DNA from: Xaviernesmea rhizosphaerae
GTDB lineage: Bacteria; Pseudomonadota; Alphaproteobacteria; Rhizobiales; Rhizobiaceae
Reading direction: 5' to 3'
Length of the DNA: 64,000 nt
NCBI RefSeq assembly: GCF_001938945.1
Contig: NZ_MKIO01000020.1
Span: 97,278-161,277 of the forward strand
A model generated the notes under the pieces. It ran no database searches. It had not been told where the DNA came from and saw nothing but the letters and a program-made list of their open reading frames with translations. Positions within the stretch are counted from its first letter, which is position 1. The number at the start of each line of letters is the position of its first letter. Position numbers and translations under genes: made by a program. Below are positions 1-8,091 of this stretch, one piece after another.

Positions 1-90
1 CATGCTGATAGCCACGGACGCGGTGCCCGTGGGTTGCCGATCTCCCTGTGCATCGTGCCGAACGTCGCCATCGGCCGCATGCGCCGGGCT

Positions 91-147
91 TTTTGTTTTC
101 GCATCGGATCCTCCCGAGAGCCGGTCTCCACGCTCGGTCCGATGCCC
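91..147. repeat. RIME-type palindromic repeat, copy 1
   Basis: A T-rich lead-in is followed by a pair of opposed GCATCGG/CCGATGC arms around a CCGGTCTCC centre. This matches the better preserved copies near 5.1 and 57.4 kb. It lies just upstream of the AraC-type regulator gene and explains why no gene is called there. Confidence 0.6.
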
Positions 148-164
148 TCACGGGGAGCGATCCG

Positions 165-1634
165 ATGACGGACGCGCTGAGCCTGCCCATGATCCCCGAC
201 GCGACGGACACCGCCGCCGCGCCCCTTGTGCTTTTGCCGGATCGTTCCGTTTCGCCGCCCTTGTCCGAGCTCCCGTTCAAGCCTCAGCCGCGCGCCTTTG
301 CGCCGCCGGTCTCCGGTCTCGAGGGCCTCCTGCCGCTCTCCGTGGAAATTCCGCGCGATTCGCACGGTGCGGCCGCGCCCATCCCGGCGCTGGACGCGGC
401 CGATGAACCGGCAGCTGAGGATTATGTGCGCTGGCTCGAGGCACTCTGGGCCAGCCGGCTGGTCGGGGAGGGGGATGTTCGACCGACCTTCACCCTCGGC
501 GTGCTGCTCTGGCCCGGCTTTTCCCTGTTTACCCTGGCGCTGCTGCAGGAGGTGCTGCGGCTGGCGGGAGAGGCGGCGCCGACCGCGCCGCCGCGCCTGG
601 CGCTGCTGGGGCCGGCGAGCGAGGCCGCCGTGCCGGCCGCCGGCATCGGCCTCAGGCTGGCGGCCGATACGCCCTATGTTCGCCCCGACGATCTCGACCT
701 GCTTCTGGTTCTGGCCGGGCCCGACACCCCGGAGCGGCTGGCCACACGCCGGGACAGGGGCGGCCTTCCGGCCAGAGAGGCAGTGGACACAAGGGGATCG
801 GACGGGGCAGAAGCGGGCAGGGAGGCGACCGGCCGGCACCTGTCGGAAGCGGGGCCGGCCGATTCAGGCGAGCCCATCCGCCACCGCGACTATCTGCGCG
901 TTGCCGCTGCCGCAGGGTTGACCGTGGGTGGCTGCGGTGGGGGCGTGCGCGTGCTGGTCGAGGAGGGCCTGCTCGCCAACCGGCGCTTCGGTCTCGATCA
1001 GCGCCTGCAGGCGGATCTTCACGCGGCCTTTCCCGGCCTGGCGATCGTGCCGGCAGAGGCGGTGCTCGACCAGGGCCGCATGACGTCCGCCGATGGCGTG
1101 GCCGTGCTGTCCGTGCTGCTGCCGCTGATCCGCGCCCGCCTCGGGCACGAGGCTGTGGCACGCATCGAGGCAGGGCTGCGCCTGCCGGCGCCGGTTTCAG
1201 ATTTTTCCCCGCCGGGTCCGCAGATGGCCGCCGCTGTGGTGATGGATGCCGAAAGGCCGGTGCCTGCGCGCGGACAGGCGGAAAGCCTGCCCGAGGCGCG
1301 CGCCATCGCCGATCCCCGCATTGCCCGCGCCGTCGTCCTGATCGAGGCGCGCGCCGGCCAGAATGTCTCGCCCAGCGAAATGGCCCGGGCGGCCGGCCTT
1401 TCGGCCCGGCAGTTCTCTCGGCTCTTCCGCGCCACGCTGGGCATGACGCCGAAGCATTTCATCCTGCACACGCGGCTGGCGCGGGCGCGTATCCTGGTGG
1501 AACAGGGAATGCTGTCGATGGCGGCGATTGCCGATCAGACCGGCTTTGCCGATTGCGCCCATTTCACCACCGCCTTCAAGGCCCGCTACGGCACCGCGCC
1601 GCGCAACCTGCGCCCCCGGCGCGCGCCGCGTTGA
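165..1634 (+). CDS. GlxA-family AraC-type transcriptional regulator
   Basis: The product is a 489-residue cytoplasmic DNA-binding regulator. The N-terminal half has a DJ-1/glutamine-amidotransferase-like fold (TLGVLLWPGFSLF near residue 118, GGCGGGVRVLVEEGLL near 260) that in this family serves as a ligand or partner domain, not an enzyme. The C-terminal ~90 residues are an AraC double helix-turn-helix (AAGLSARQFSRLFRATLG, then FADCAHFTTAFKARYG). The ATG at 165 was chosen because GGGGAG lies about 8 bases upstream; an earlier ATG at 48 lies in repeat DNA. A charged, low-complexity stretch of about 50 residues interrupts the amidotransferase-like domain where relatives have a short loop. Family members often control amine or choline-type catabolism, but no target gene adjoins, so the ligand is unknown. 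Confidence 0.85.
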   Translation: MTDALSLPMIPDATDTAAAPLVLLPDRSVSPPLSELPFKPQPRAFAPPVSGLEGLLPLSVEIPRDSHGAAAPIPALDAADEPAAEDYVRWLEALWASRLVGEGDVRPTFTLGVLLWPGFSLFTLALLQEVLRLAGEAAPTAPPRLALLGPASEAAVPAAGIGLRLAADTPYVRPDDLDLLLVLAGPDTPERLATRRDRGGLPAREAVDTRGSDGAEAGREATGRHLSEAGPADSGEPIRHRDYLRVAAAAGLTVGGCGGGVRVLVEEGLLANRRFGLDQRLQADLHAAFPGLAIVPAEAVLDQGRMTSADGVAVLSVLLPLIRARLGHEAVARIEAGLRLPAPVSDFSPPGPQMAAAVVMDAERPVPARGQAESLPEARAIADPRIARAVVLIEARAGQNVSPSEMARAAGLSARQFSRLFRATLGMTPKHFILHTRLARARILVEQGMLSMAAIADQTGFADCAHFTTAFKARYGTAPRNLRPRRAPR

Positions 1635-1709
1635 GCGCACAGGCTAGGGGCGCACAGGCCGGGGGCGCACGGAGCAGGGGCGCCCGCCTTCCGGGCCGCT
1701 CGGCTCGGA

Positions 1710-2600
1710 TCAGCCTTCGGACGTCGCGCCGATGCCGTCCAGCTCCGCGACGTCCTCTGCCGACAGCACCAGATCGGCAGCGGCGAGATTTTCGCGCAGA
1801 TGCGCGCGCGATGACGTCCCGGGGATCAGCAGGATATGCGGCGCGCGCTGCAGCAGCCAGGCCAATGCCACCTGCATCGGTGTGGCGCCGAGCCGCGCGG
1901 CAACCCTGGACAGAAGCGAGGACTGCAGCGGCGAGAAGCCGCCCAGCGGGAAGAACGGCACATAGGCCGTGCCCTTTTCCGCCAGCGCATCCAGCAACGC
2001 GTCGTCCTCACGATGCGCAAGATTGTACTGGTTCTGCACGCAGACGATTTCGGTGATCTTTCGTCCCTCTTCGACCTGACGGGCGGTGACGTTGGACAGG
2101 CCGATATGCCGGATCAGCCCTTGTCGCTGCAGCTCGGCCAGAGCCGTCAGCGGCGCTTCCAGCGAGCCTTCCGCCGGGCCGTGAACATCGAACATGGCGC
2201 GCAGATTGACCACATCGAGCACATCGAGACCGAGATGGGTGAGATTGTCGTGCACCGCCCGCGTCAGATCCTCGGCGGAGAAGGCCGGGTTCCAGGAGGC
2301 GTCCGGGCCACGCACGGCGCCGACCTTGGTGACGATCACAAGCCCATCGCCATAGGGATGCAGCGCCTCGCGAATGATCTCGTTGGTGACATGCGGGCCG
2401 TAGAAGTCGCTGGTGTCGATATGATCGACGCCGCTTTCGACGGCCTCCCGCAGCACCGCAATCGCCTCCGCCCGGTCCTTGGGCGGGCCGAAGACGCCGG
2501 GGCCGGCCAGCTGCATCGCGCCATAGCCCAGCCGCTTCACCGTTCTATCGCCGAGTGTGAACGTCGCGCCGTCTTGAAGAGCCTTTTGTTGAAGAACCAT
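1710..2600 (-). CDS. Aldo/keto reductase
   Basis: The product is a 296-residue NADPH-dependent oxidoreductase of the AKR superfamily, which reduces aldehydes or ketones in the cytoplasm. Visible hallmarks are the cofactor/active-site strand GVDHIDTSDFYG (catalytic Asp and Tyr), the VTKVG lysine strand, HIGLSN and the CVQNQYN segment. The ATG at 2600 has a strong AGGAGG upstream; the open frame continues further back but without an SD sequence. It is divergent from a LysR gene that starts 112 bp away, the usual arrangement of a reductase and its regulator. The substrate cannot be told from sequence. Confidence 0.88.
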   Translation of the reverse strand: MVLQQKALQDGATFTLGDRTVKRLGYGAMQLAGPGVFGPPKDRAEAIAVLREAVESGVDHIDTSDFYGPHVTNEIIREALHPYGDGLVIVTKVGAVRGPDASWNPAFSAEDLTRAVHDNLTHLGLDVLDVVNLRAMFDVHGPAEGSLEAPLTALAELQRQGLIRHIGLSNVTARQVEEGRKITEIVCVQNQYNLAHREDDALLDALAEKGTAYVPFFPLGGFSPLQSSLLSRVAARLGATPMQVALAWLLQRAPHILLIPGTSSRAHLRENLAAADLVLSAEDVAELDGIGATSEG

Positions 2601-2712
2601 GGGGATTGCCTCCTGTTGCAATGGCCTGACGCTAGACCCTTCCCACTGTTCCGATAAGTCACCATAATCGGCACAGCCTGTCCGAAACCGCGGACAATGA
2701 AAAGGGGATGGC

Positions 2713-3648
2713 ATGGCGGAGAACCTGCCCGACATGGGCGACCTCAGGGCGTTTCTCCTGGTGGCGCGAGCCGGGGGTTTTCGCGAGGCGGCGCGCATGA
2801 GCACGCTCAGCGCCTCGGCACTCAGCGATGCCGTGCGGCGGCTGGAGGGCGAACTGGGCCTGCGCCTGCTCCACCGCACGACGCGCAGCGTGCTGCCGAC
2901 CGAGGCCGGGCGCGGGCTGATCGCCCGGCTCGACCCCGCTTTCCGGGAGATCGCCGACGCCGTCGATCACCTGCGCAGCCTGCGCGACCGTCCGGCCGGC
3001 ACGCTGACGCTCAATGTGCCCGCCAGCGCCGCGCGGCTGATCCTGCCGGCCATCGTCCCGCCCTTTCTGGCCGCCTATCCGGATATCCGGCTGGAGGTGA
3101 TGACCGACGAGCAGTTCGTCGATATTCTGGCCGCCGGCTGCGATGCCGGCATCCGCTACGACGAGCGGCTGGAGCAGGACATGATCGCCGTGCCGATCGG
3201 CCCGCGCCGGCAGCGTTTCGCGCTGGCTGCCGCGCCCGGCTATCTCTCGCGCCACGGCAACCCGCAGCATCCGCGTGAGCTGATGCGCCATGCCTGCATT
3301 CGCGGACGCTTTGCCGGGCGACCGGTCGAGACCTGGGAACTGGAGCGCGACGGCGAGGTGATCCGCATCGATCCGCCGGGCCAGCTTCTGGTGCAGAACG
3401 GGGCTGGCAGCGATCTCGGCGTGGCCGCCGCTCTGACCGGCCTCGGCATCGTCTGCCTGTTCGAGGACTGGCTGAGGCCGCACCTCGACAGCGGTGCGCT
3501 GGCGCCGGTGCTGGAAGACTGGTGGCCGGCGTTTCCCGGTCCCTTTCTGTATTATTCCGGCCGCCGCCTGGTGCCGGCGCCGCTGCGCGCCTTCATCGAT
3601 TTCCTGCGGACGCATCCCTTCGATCCGCCGGCCGTCCCGGCAGTATGA
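2713..3648 (+). CDS. LysR-family transcriptional regulator
   Basis: The product is a 311-residue LysR regulator. The N-terminal winged helix-turn-helix is clear (FLLVARAGGFREAARMS, then ALSDAVRRLEGELGLRLLHR) and is followed by a type 2 periplasmic-binding-fold effector domain starting near residue 95. It belongs to the branch that typically controls a divergently transcribed oxidoreductase. The 112-bp gap to the aldo/keto reductase probably holds the shared operator, although no clear T-N11-A site was singled out. Confidence 0.88.
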   Translation: MAENLPDMGDLRAFLLVARAGGFREAARMSTLSASALSDAVRRLEGELGLRLLHRTTRSVLPTEAGRGLIARLDPAFREIADAVDHLRSLRDRPAGTLTLNVPASAARLILPAIVPPFLAAYPDIRLEVMTDEQFVDILAAGCDAGIRYDERLEQDMIAVPIGPRRQRFALAAAPGYLSRHGNPQHPRELMRHACIRGRFAGRPVETWELERDGEVIRIDPPGQLLVQNGAGSDLGVAAALTGLGIVCLFEDWLRPHLDSGALAPVLEDWWPAFPGPFLYYSGRRLVPAPLRAFIDFLRTHPFDPPAVPAV

Positions 3649-3678
3649 CGGGAATCGAGAAGAGCCTTTTCATCCGCC

Positions 3679-3981
3679 TCAGGCGTTCGAACGCTCGCCG
3701 TTCTGGCGCAGCAGCGGCAGAACGCGGCGGCAATCGGCATTATCGCCGGAAAGCAGCGTGGCCGGATCGACCATGCCGAAGGAGACGCCGATGGCATTGG
3801 CCGCCGCCCAGCCCCAATTGGCCTGCGCCCGCTCCAGAAGTCGCGGGCCTTCTGCGGCGATGCAGGCCCGGCCGGCGCCGATCAACTCATTGACCGCCAC
3901 GCCGCGCAAGCGGTCGCTGACCTCCGCCTGCAGCGGATTGACGACGAAAATCGCGAAAAGCATGCTGATGAAGTCCGACAC
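3679..3981 (-). CDS. Small hypothetical protein (GTG start)
   Basis: The product is about 100 residues: a hydrophobic first segment (ISMLFAIFVVNPLQ), then a mixed helical segment with VNELIGAGRAC and ending in RVLPLLRQNGERSNA. The GTG at 3981 was chosen because AGGAGG sits 6 bases upstream, better than any ATG; a downstream ATG in the hydrophobic segment has no SD. The N-terminus could be a membrane anchor or an uncleaved export signal. The family was not recognised. It converges on the LysR gene across 30 bp. Confidence 0.5.
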   Translation of the reverse strand: MSDFISMLFAIFVVNPLQAEVSDRLRGVAVNELIGAGRACIAAEGPRLLERAQANWGWAAANAIGVSFGMVDPATLLSGDNADCRRVLPLLRQNGERSNA

Positions 3982-4203
3982 GACCCGCCTCCTGTGATGC
4001 CGGACAGAGATGGGGCGTGACCCCGCCCCGATCCATCCGCGATCGATCACAAAGTTGTTGCTGATCAAGGACACGGCGTGATGACGGCAAGGTTATCGGC
4101 GTCGCTGCGCTTGCGCGAAAAGCGGCCGGGGCCGCATTTCTCCCCTCGAAAAATCCCCGTCGTCGTGCATATGGCTGCCAGGACCATGAAAGGGAGACGG
4201 AGC

Positions 4204-5112
4204 ATGGGCAAGAGAATCATTTTTACCGGCGGCAGCGGCAAGGCGGGGCGTGAGGTCGTGCCCTATCTGCGCGACAGGGGCCACGAGATCTTCAATCTCG
4301 ACCTGGTTCCGCTTGACTGCCCGGGGGTCAACACGCTGGTGACGGATCTCACCGACAGCGGCCAGGTGTTCAATGCGCTGTCGATGCATTTCGATTTTGC
4401 CGGGCTGGAAACGGGCAAGGGGCCGGCGCCGGTCGATGCGGTCGTGCATTTCGCCGCTGTGCCGCGCATTCTCCTGAGGCCCGACAACACCACCTTCGCC
4501 GCCAACACGCTTTCGACCTACAATGTCATCGAGGCGGCGGTGAAGCTCGGCATCCGCAAGGTGATCATCGCTTCCAGCGAGACGACCTATGGCGTCTGCT
4601 TCGCCGAGGGCGACAAGGATTTCCACGAGTTTCCGCTGACCGAAGACTATGACGTCGATCCGATGGACAGCTACGGCCTGTCCAAGGTGGTGAACGAGAA
4701 GACCGCGCGCGCCTTCGCCATGCGCACCGGCGCCGATATCTATGCCCTGCGCATCGGCAATGTCATCTCGCCCGAGGACTATGCCAATTTCCCCGGCTTC
4801 CTCGCCGATCCTCCGTCCCGCAAGCGCAATGCCTGGAGCTATATCGACGCGCGCGACCTTGGCCAGATCGTCGATCTCTGCATCGACAAGGACGGGCTCG
4901 GCTTCCAGGTGTTCAACGCCGTCAACGACACGATCACCGCGCGGGAGCCGACGCGCGACTTCCTCGCCAAATACGCGCCGGGCACGCCGATCACCGGCCC
5001 GCTGGAAGGCTTCGCCGCGCCGATCAGCAATGCCAAGATCCGCGAGGTGCTGGGCTTCCGCGAGGCGCATGACTGGCGGCGCCATGTGCCGCAGGCAGAG
5101 GGCGAGCGCTAG
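4204..5112 (+). CDS. NAD-dependent epimerase/dehydratase (extended SDR)
   Basis: The product is a 302-residue extended short-chain dehydrogenase/reductase. The glycine-rich NAD(P) site is at the N-terminus (FTGGSGKAGREV). VHFAAVP follows, and the Ser-Tyr-Lys active site appears as ASSETTYGV and YGLSKVV. This family acts on nucleotide-sugars or free sugar acids in the cytoplasm. The ATG at 4204 has GGGAGACGGAG upstream. The gene stands alone and is followed immediately by a RIME-type repeat. It is distantly related to the uronate dehydrogenase at 44.9-45.7 kb, but is not adjacent to sugar genes, so the substrate is open. Confidence 0.8.
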   Translation: MGKRIIFTGGSGKAGREVVPYLRDRGHEIFNLDLVPLDCPGVNTLVTDLTDSGQVFNALSMHFDFAGLETGKGPAPVDAVVHFAAVPRILLRPDNTTFAANTLSTYNVIEAAVKLGIRKVIIASSETTYGVCFAEGDKDFHEFPLTEDYDVDPMDSYGLSKVVNEKTARAFAMRTGADIYALRIGNVISPEDYANFPGFLADPPSRKRNAWSYIDARDLGQIVDLCIDKDGLGFQVFNAVNDTITAREPTRDFLAKYAPGTPITGPLEGFAAPISNAKIREVLGFREAHDWRRHVPQAEGER

Positions 5113-5213
5113 AGCGTCAGACTGAAAATAAGACGCAGTCTGACGCTCTAGGATTTTGTTTTTGCACCGGATTTTTTCCGAAAACCGGTTCCCACTTTTC
5201 GGTCCGACGCTCT
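5111..5213. repeat. RIME-type repeat, full-length two-hairpin copy
   Basis: A first hairpin (AGAGCGTCAGACTG with CAGTCTGACGCTCT) is followed by the AGGATTTTGTTTTTGC linker. A second unit has ACCGG/TCCGAAAACCGG/TTCGGTCC arms ending in GACGCTCTA. The copy starts at the epimerase stop codon, so it probably forms its 3' transcript end. Confidence 0.75.
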
Positions 5214-5238
5214 AAGCGAAGCCGTTCGCCGCGCGGGA

Positions 5239-5991
5239 TCAGCCGCCCGCGCGGCGCTGGTGGTCGATGAGGAATTGCCGGGCCTTGCGGAAGCTCCAGG
5301 TCCATGTGGCCGACGACAGGGCGCTGCCCCCCTCGATTACCTGCGCCAGCGGGCAGGCGATAAGTTGCGCCGCCTCCGTGCGATCCTGCGCCTCCTCCAC
5401 CTGCCGGAGAATATCCTCGGCGCGGGACGCGCTCGGCAGAAGCAGGAAGAGTTCGGGGTGGCAGTGGACCGGGTCATAGGCAAGCCCGATCGCCAGAGCC
5501 TCGTCGCGCAGAAGATCGGTAACGGCCAGCTCCTCCGCCACCTCCCGCGCGGCCTCGGCGAGGAGATCCACCGTGCCGGTGCTGCCCGGCTCGGCATAGC
5601 CGCCGACGAGGTAGAGGCAGCCGGGGTTCTGCTCCGCCGTCAGGTTGCGCCGCGTCAGGATCAGCTGACCGTCCACCGCCAGCACCGCCGCCGTCAGGCC
5701 CAGCGGATCGGCGCGCCCGACGCCGGGATGGCGAAGGGTGAAATTGGGGTCGCGCGTGGCGATATAGGCGGAAAAGCGCGTTTCCTGCGCGGTGATGCGC
5801 AACGCGTCGTCGGTCACGCTGTGCTGCGCCATGCGCAGAAGCCGGCCGTCAAAGGCCTCCGGGCGCTTGCCGGCAAAGGCGGCCCAGCGCGCCGCACGCT
5901 CGGCTTCCGCCATAGCCTCCAGCGCGAAAACGCCGTCGACGTGACAGAGGAGCCGGTCGGCGGGCAGGCTGAAAGATTGGTCATCAAACAT
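5239..5991 (-). CDS. Nudix hydrolase
   Basis: The product is a 250-residue cytoplasmic nucleoside-diphosphate-X hydrolase candidate. The C-terminal half of the Nudix box is canonical (REVAEELAV). The first part (GYAEPGSTGTVDLLAEAA) carries about four extra residues and a Ser where the first conserved Glu usually follows the glycine, so metal binding may differ from standard enzymes. The ATG at 5991 was preferred over one at 6021 because AGGAG lies 7 bases upstream. It converges on the epimerase gene across a repeat. Confidence 0.75.
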   Translation of the reverse strand: MFDDQSFSLPADRLLCHVDGVFALEAMAEAERAARWAAFAGKRPEAFDGRLLRMAQHSVTDDALRITAQETRFSAYIATRDPNFTLRHPGVGRADPLGLTAAVLAVDGQLILTRRNLTAEQNPGCLYLVGGYAEPGSTGTVDLLAEAAREVAEELAVTDLLRDEALAIGLAYDPVHCHPELFLLLPSASRAEDILRQVEEAQDRTEAAQLIACPLAQVIEGGSALSSATWTWSFRKARQFLIDHQRRAGG

Positions 5992-6021
5992 CTGCGCGCT
6001 CCTGACGGCGGGATCTCGCAT

Positions 6022-6488
6022 CAGGGGGTCTTCAGCTTTTTTTGGCTGTCAAGATTTTAGGCCTTGTTTTCAACACAATCCACATCTATACATCCTGACA
6101 TCGGCACTGCTGGTTGAGCGTCCCACCCAAATTCGCGGAGGCTCGCGGTTCCGATCATCGCTTCAAACTGTTGACCACGGATGTACTGGCAGGGGTGAGT
6201 TAGCGAATAGGGAAGGTCGGTGCGAATTTCGCCCCGGCCTTTTTTGTTGTCTTCATGCCGTCCTTGTCCCTTCCGCATCATCGCGCTTGAGATTTTTTCC
6301 ACGCGGGCGACGGATCGGGCGCGCCCGCGCGTATCAGGCATGATGAGGCTGCCTGAAGCATCGGACAGGAAGGCGGGACGCGGTTTTCGGAAAAATCCGA
6401 TGCCCAGACAGACTCAAACCGAAATCAGGTGCAGCGTCTCGGAACGATCCGATGCGAAAACGAGACCCCGGAGCTTCCTGGCGGGCAG
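6022..6488. other. Intergenic region with a RIME-type half copy
   Basis: Only a degenerate RIME-type unit is visible, at about 6356-6403 (GCATCGGA ... TTTTCGGAAAAATCCGATGC). No convincing gene or RNA was found. A 94-codon minus-strand frame here lacks coding character. The promoter for the sigma factor operon should lie in the last part. Confidence 0.4.
6356..6403. repeat. RIME-type repeat, half copy
   Basis: GAAGCATCGGACAGGAAGGC ... GGTTTTCGGAAAAATCCGATGC keeps the arms of the second unit but with several mismatches. It is upstream of the ECF sigma operon. Confidence 0.55.
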
Positions 6489-7031
6489 ATGGTGGACGAT
6501 CCGGATGCGGAGCTGATCAAGGCGGTGGCGGCGGGCGAGCCCGGGGCGATGCAGGCGCTGGTGGCGCGCAAGCTGCCGCGCTTCCTGGCGCTGGCCGTGC
6601 GCATGCTGGGCGACCGGGCGGAGGCGGAGGATGTGGCGCAGGAGACCTTTCTCAGGATCTGGCGCCATGCCGGCCGCTTTCGCGCGCGCGAGGCCCGCTT
6701 CGACAGCTGGGCCCACCGGATCGCGCTGAACCTCTGCTATGACCGCCTGCGCCGGCGGCGCGAGGAGCCGATGGCCGAGCCGCCCGAGCAGGCCGACCCT
6801 GCGCCTCTGCCCGATGCGGATGAAGAGGGCGAGGCGCGGCAGGTGGAGCGGGCGCTGCAGGCTTTGGCGCCGCGCCAGCGCGAGGCGATCGTGCTGGTCT
6901 ATTACCAGGACATGACCAACCGGCAGGCGGCGGAGCTGATGGGGTTGAGCATCGAGGCGCTGGAAAGCCTGTTGTCGCGCGGTCGCCGGGCGCTGGCGGC
7001 GCGTTTGAAGGGAGACTGCGATGATGCGTGA
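6489..7031 (+). CDS. ECF-type RNA polymerase sigma factor
   Basis: The product is a 180-residue sigma-70 family factor with regions 2 (FLALAVRMLGDRAEAEDVAQETFLRIW, SWAHRIALNLCYDRLRRRR) and 4 (LAPRQREAIVLVYYQDMTNRQAAELMG) and no regions 1 or 3. It is an extracytoplasmic-function sigma factor that redirects RNA polymerase in response to an envelope signal. The ATG at 6489 was used because the conserved part begins at once; an in-frame ATG at 6429 is possible. The next gene overlaps it by 11 bp and appears to encode its anti-sigma factor. The three-gene set resembles the CnrH-CnrY-CnrX arrangement. Confidence 0.85.
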   Translation: MVDDPDAELIKAVAAGEPGAMQALVARKLPRFLALAVRMLGDRAEAEDVAQETFLRIWRHAGRFRAREARFDSWAHRIALNLCYDRLRRRREEPMAEPPEQADPAPLPDADEEGEARQVERALQALAPRQREAIVLVYYQDMTNRQAAELMGLSIEALESLLSRGRRALAARLKGDCDDA

Positions 7032-7506
7032 GGGCGAAACCGGCCTGAGCGAAGCCCGGTTCCGGGCCTTGGCGCAAGCCTATGGCGGCGAGATCGCCCG
7101 CTGGCCGGGCGCGGTGCAGGCGCAGGCGCGCGCCATGGCGGAGCGGGCGGAGCTGAGCGCCGTACTGGCCGAGGCGCGGGCGGTGGATGCCGCGCTCGAC
7201 CGCTTCGCCCTTGCCCCGCCCGCGCCGGCGCTGGCCGCGCGCATCCTGCGGGAAACCGGCCGGGGGCATGCGCTGCGTCTGGCGATCAGGCGGGCGCTGA
7301 TCGGCGCGGGGCTGCTGGGCGTGGGCCTTGCCGGCGGGCTGGCCGGGGCTGCGGCGGTGATGATCGCCGTGCCGCCGCCGGCTCTGACCGGTGAGGATGG
7401 CACCACCGTCTTCGGCATGCTGGCGCCGGATCTCGCCGCCGCCGATCTCAACCGGCCAGGCGCCTCCCCGCGTGACCCGGCCCCGGCCATGGAGAGAGAG
7501 CCATGA
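7021..7506 (+). CDS. Putative membrane anti-sigma factor
   Basis: The product is 161 residues: a soluble cytoplasmic N-terminal part rich in Ala and Arg, one strong membrane segment near residues 92-120 (GAGLLGVGLAGGLAGAAAVMI), and a short periplasmic tail. This is the layout of a single-span anti-sigma factor. No zinc-binding HX3CX2C motif is present. The start overlaps the sigma gene by 11 bp and the stop overlaps the next start (ATGA), so translation is likely coupled. The assignment rests mainly on position and topology. Confidence 0.6.
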   Translation: MMREGETGLSEARFRALAQAYGGEIARWPGAVQAQARAMAERAELSAVLAEARAVDAALDRFALAPPAPALAARILRETGRGHALRLAIRRALIGAGLLGVGLAGGLAGAAAVMIAVPPPALTGEDGTTVFGMLAPDLAAADLNRPGASPRDPAPAMEREP

Positions 7507-7952
7507 GCGAGACAGGATTTCGCCGCCTCGTCCTGGGCCTTCTGGTGCTGAATGTTTTTCTCGTCAGCGCGCTGGCTGGCGCCGGTCTGTTCTATATCAA
7601 CCGCGCGCCGCCGCCGTCCGGCGGCCGCCTGCCGCTGGCGGGCGAGGACCTGCCGCGCGAGACCCGCGCGGCCTTCCAGAAGGCGCTGTCCGATGCCCGC
7701 AGGGGTGCGCGCGCCACCACGCTCGCCGCGCAGCAGGCCCGCATCGAGGCCGCCGCGCTGATGGGACAGGAAACGCTCGACCGCGCAAGCCTCTCCGACG
7801 CGCTGGCCCGCGCGCGCGCGGCGGAGATGGCCGTGCGCGCCGCAGCCGAGGAAAAGGCCATCGACTTCGTCACCGACCTGCCGCTCGAAGACCGCCGCCG
7901 TCTCGCCCAGGGACTCATCCGCCGCGAGGCGCCGAAGCCGGCGGGGCGGTGA
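7503..7952 (+). CDS. Periplasmic metal-sensor-like protein (CnrX/Spy type)
   Basis: The product is 149 residues, with an N-terminal membrane anchor (LVLGLLVLNVFLVSALAGAGLFYI) and then a long, heptad-like helical domain containing LPRETRAAFQKAL and a C-terminal VTDLPLEDRRRLAQGL. This is the pattern of the periplasmic heavy-metal sensor/Spy-like family, which holds or releases the anti-sigma factor. The helical part lacks the His-rich metal site of classical CnrX, so metal sensing is unproven; envelope stress is an alternative signal. It is the last gene of the three-gene sigma operon. Confidence 0.6.
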   Translation: MSETGFRRLVLGLLVLNVFLVSALAGAGLFYINRAPPPSGGRLPLAGEDLPRETRAAFQKALSDARRGARATTLAAQQARIEAAALMGQETLDRASLSDALARARAAEMAVRAAAEEKAIDFVTDLPLEDRRRLAQGLIRREAPKPAGR

Positions 7953-8091
7953 GTTTTCGCAGCGGCGCAGCCCTCACACCGCGTCCGCGCCTTGCAGGCA
8001 TGTCCGCAGGGACGCCGGATCCTTTGGCGCCACAGGGGCGAGCGACAGAGGGCGGCCGGGGCGGTGCCCGGATCTGGCAGCCGTGCGAGGC

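Noticed and set aside
1..164. Frames running from the left window edge into the regulator gene
   Set aside because: They include repeat DNA and lie out of frame with the AraC-type regulator. Nothing suggests a partial upstream gene.
6057..6341. A 94-codon minus-strand frame upstream of the ECF sigma gene
   Set aside because: No ribosome-binding site, no recognisable motif and mixed composition. Treated as non-coding.
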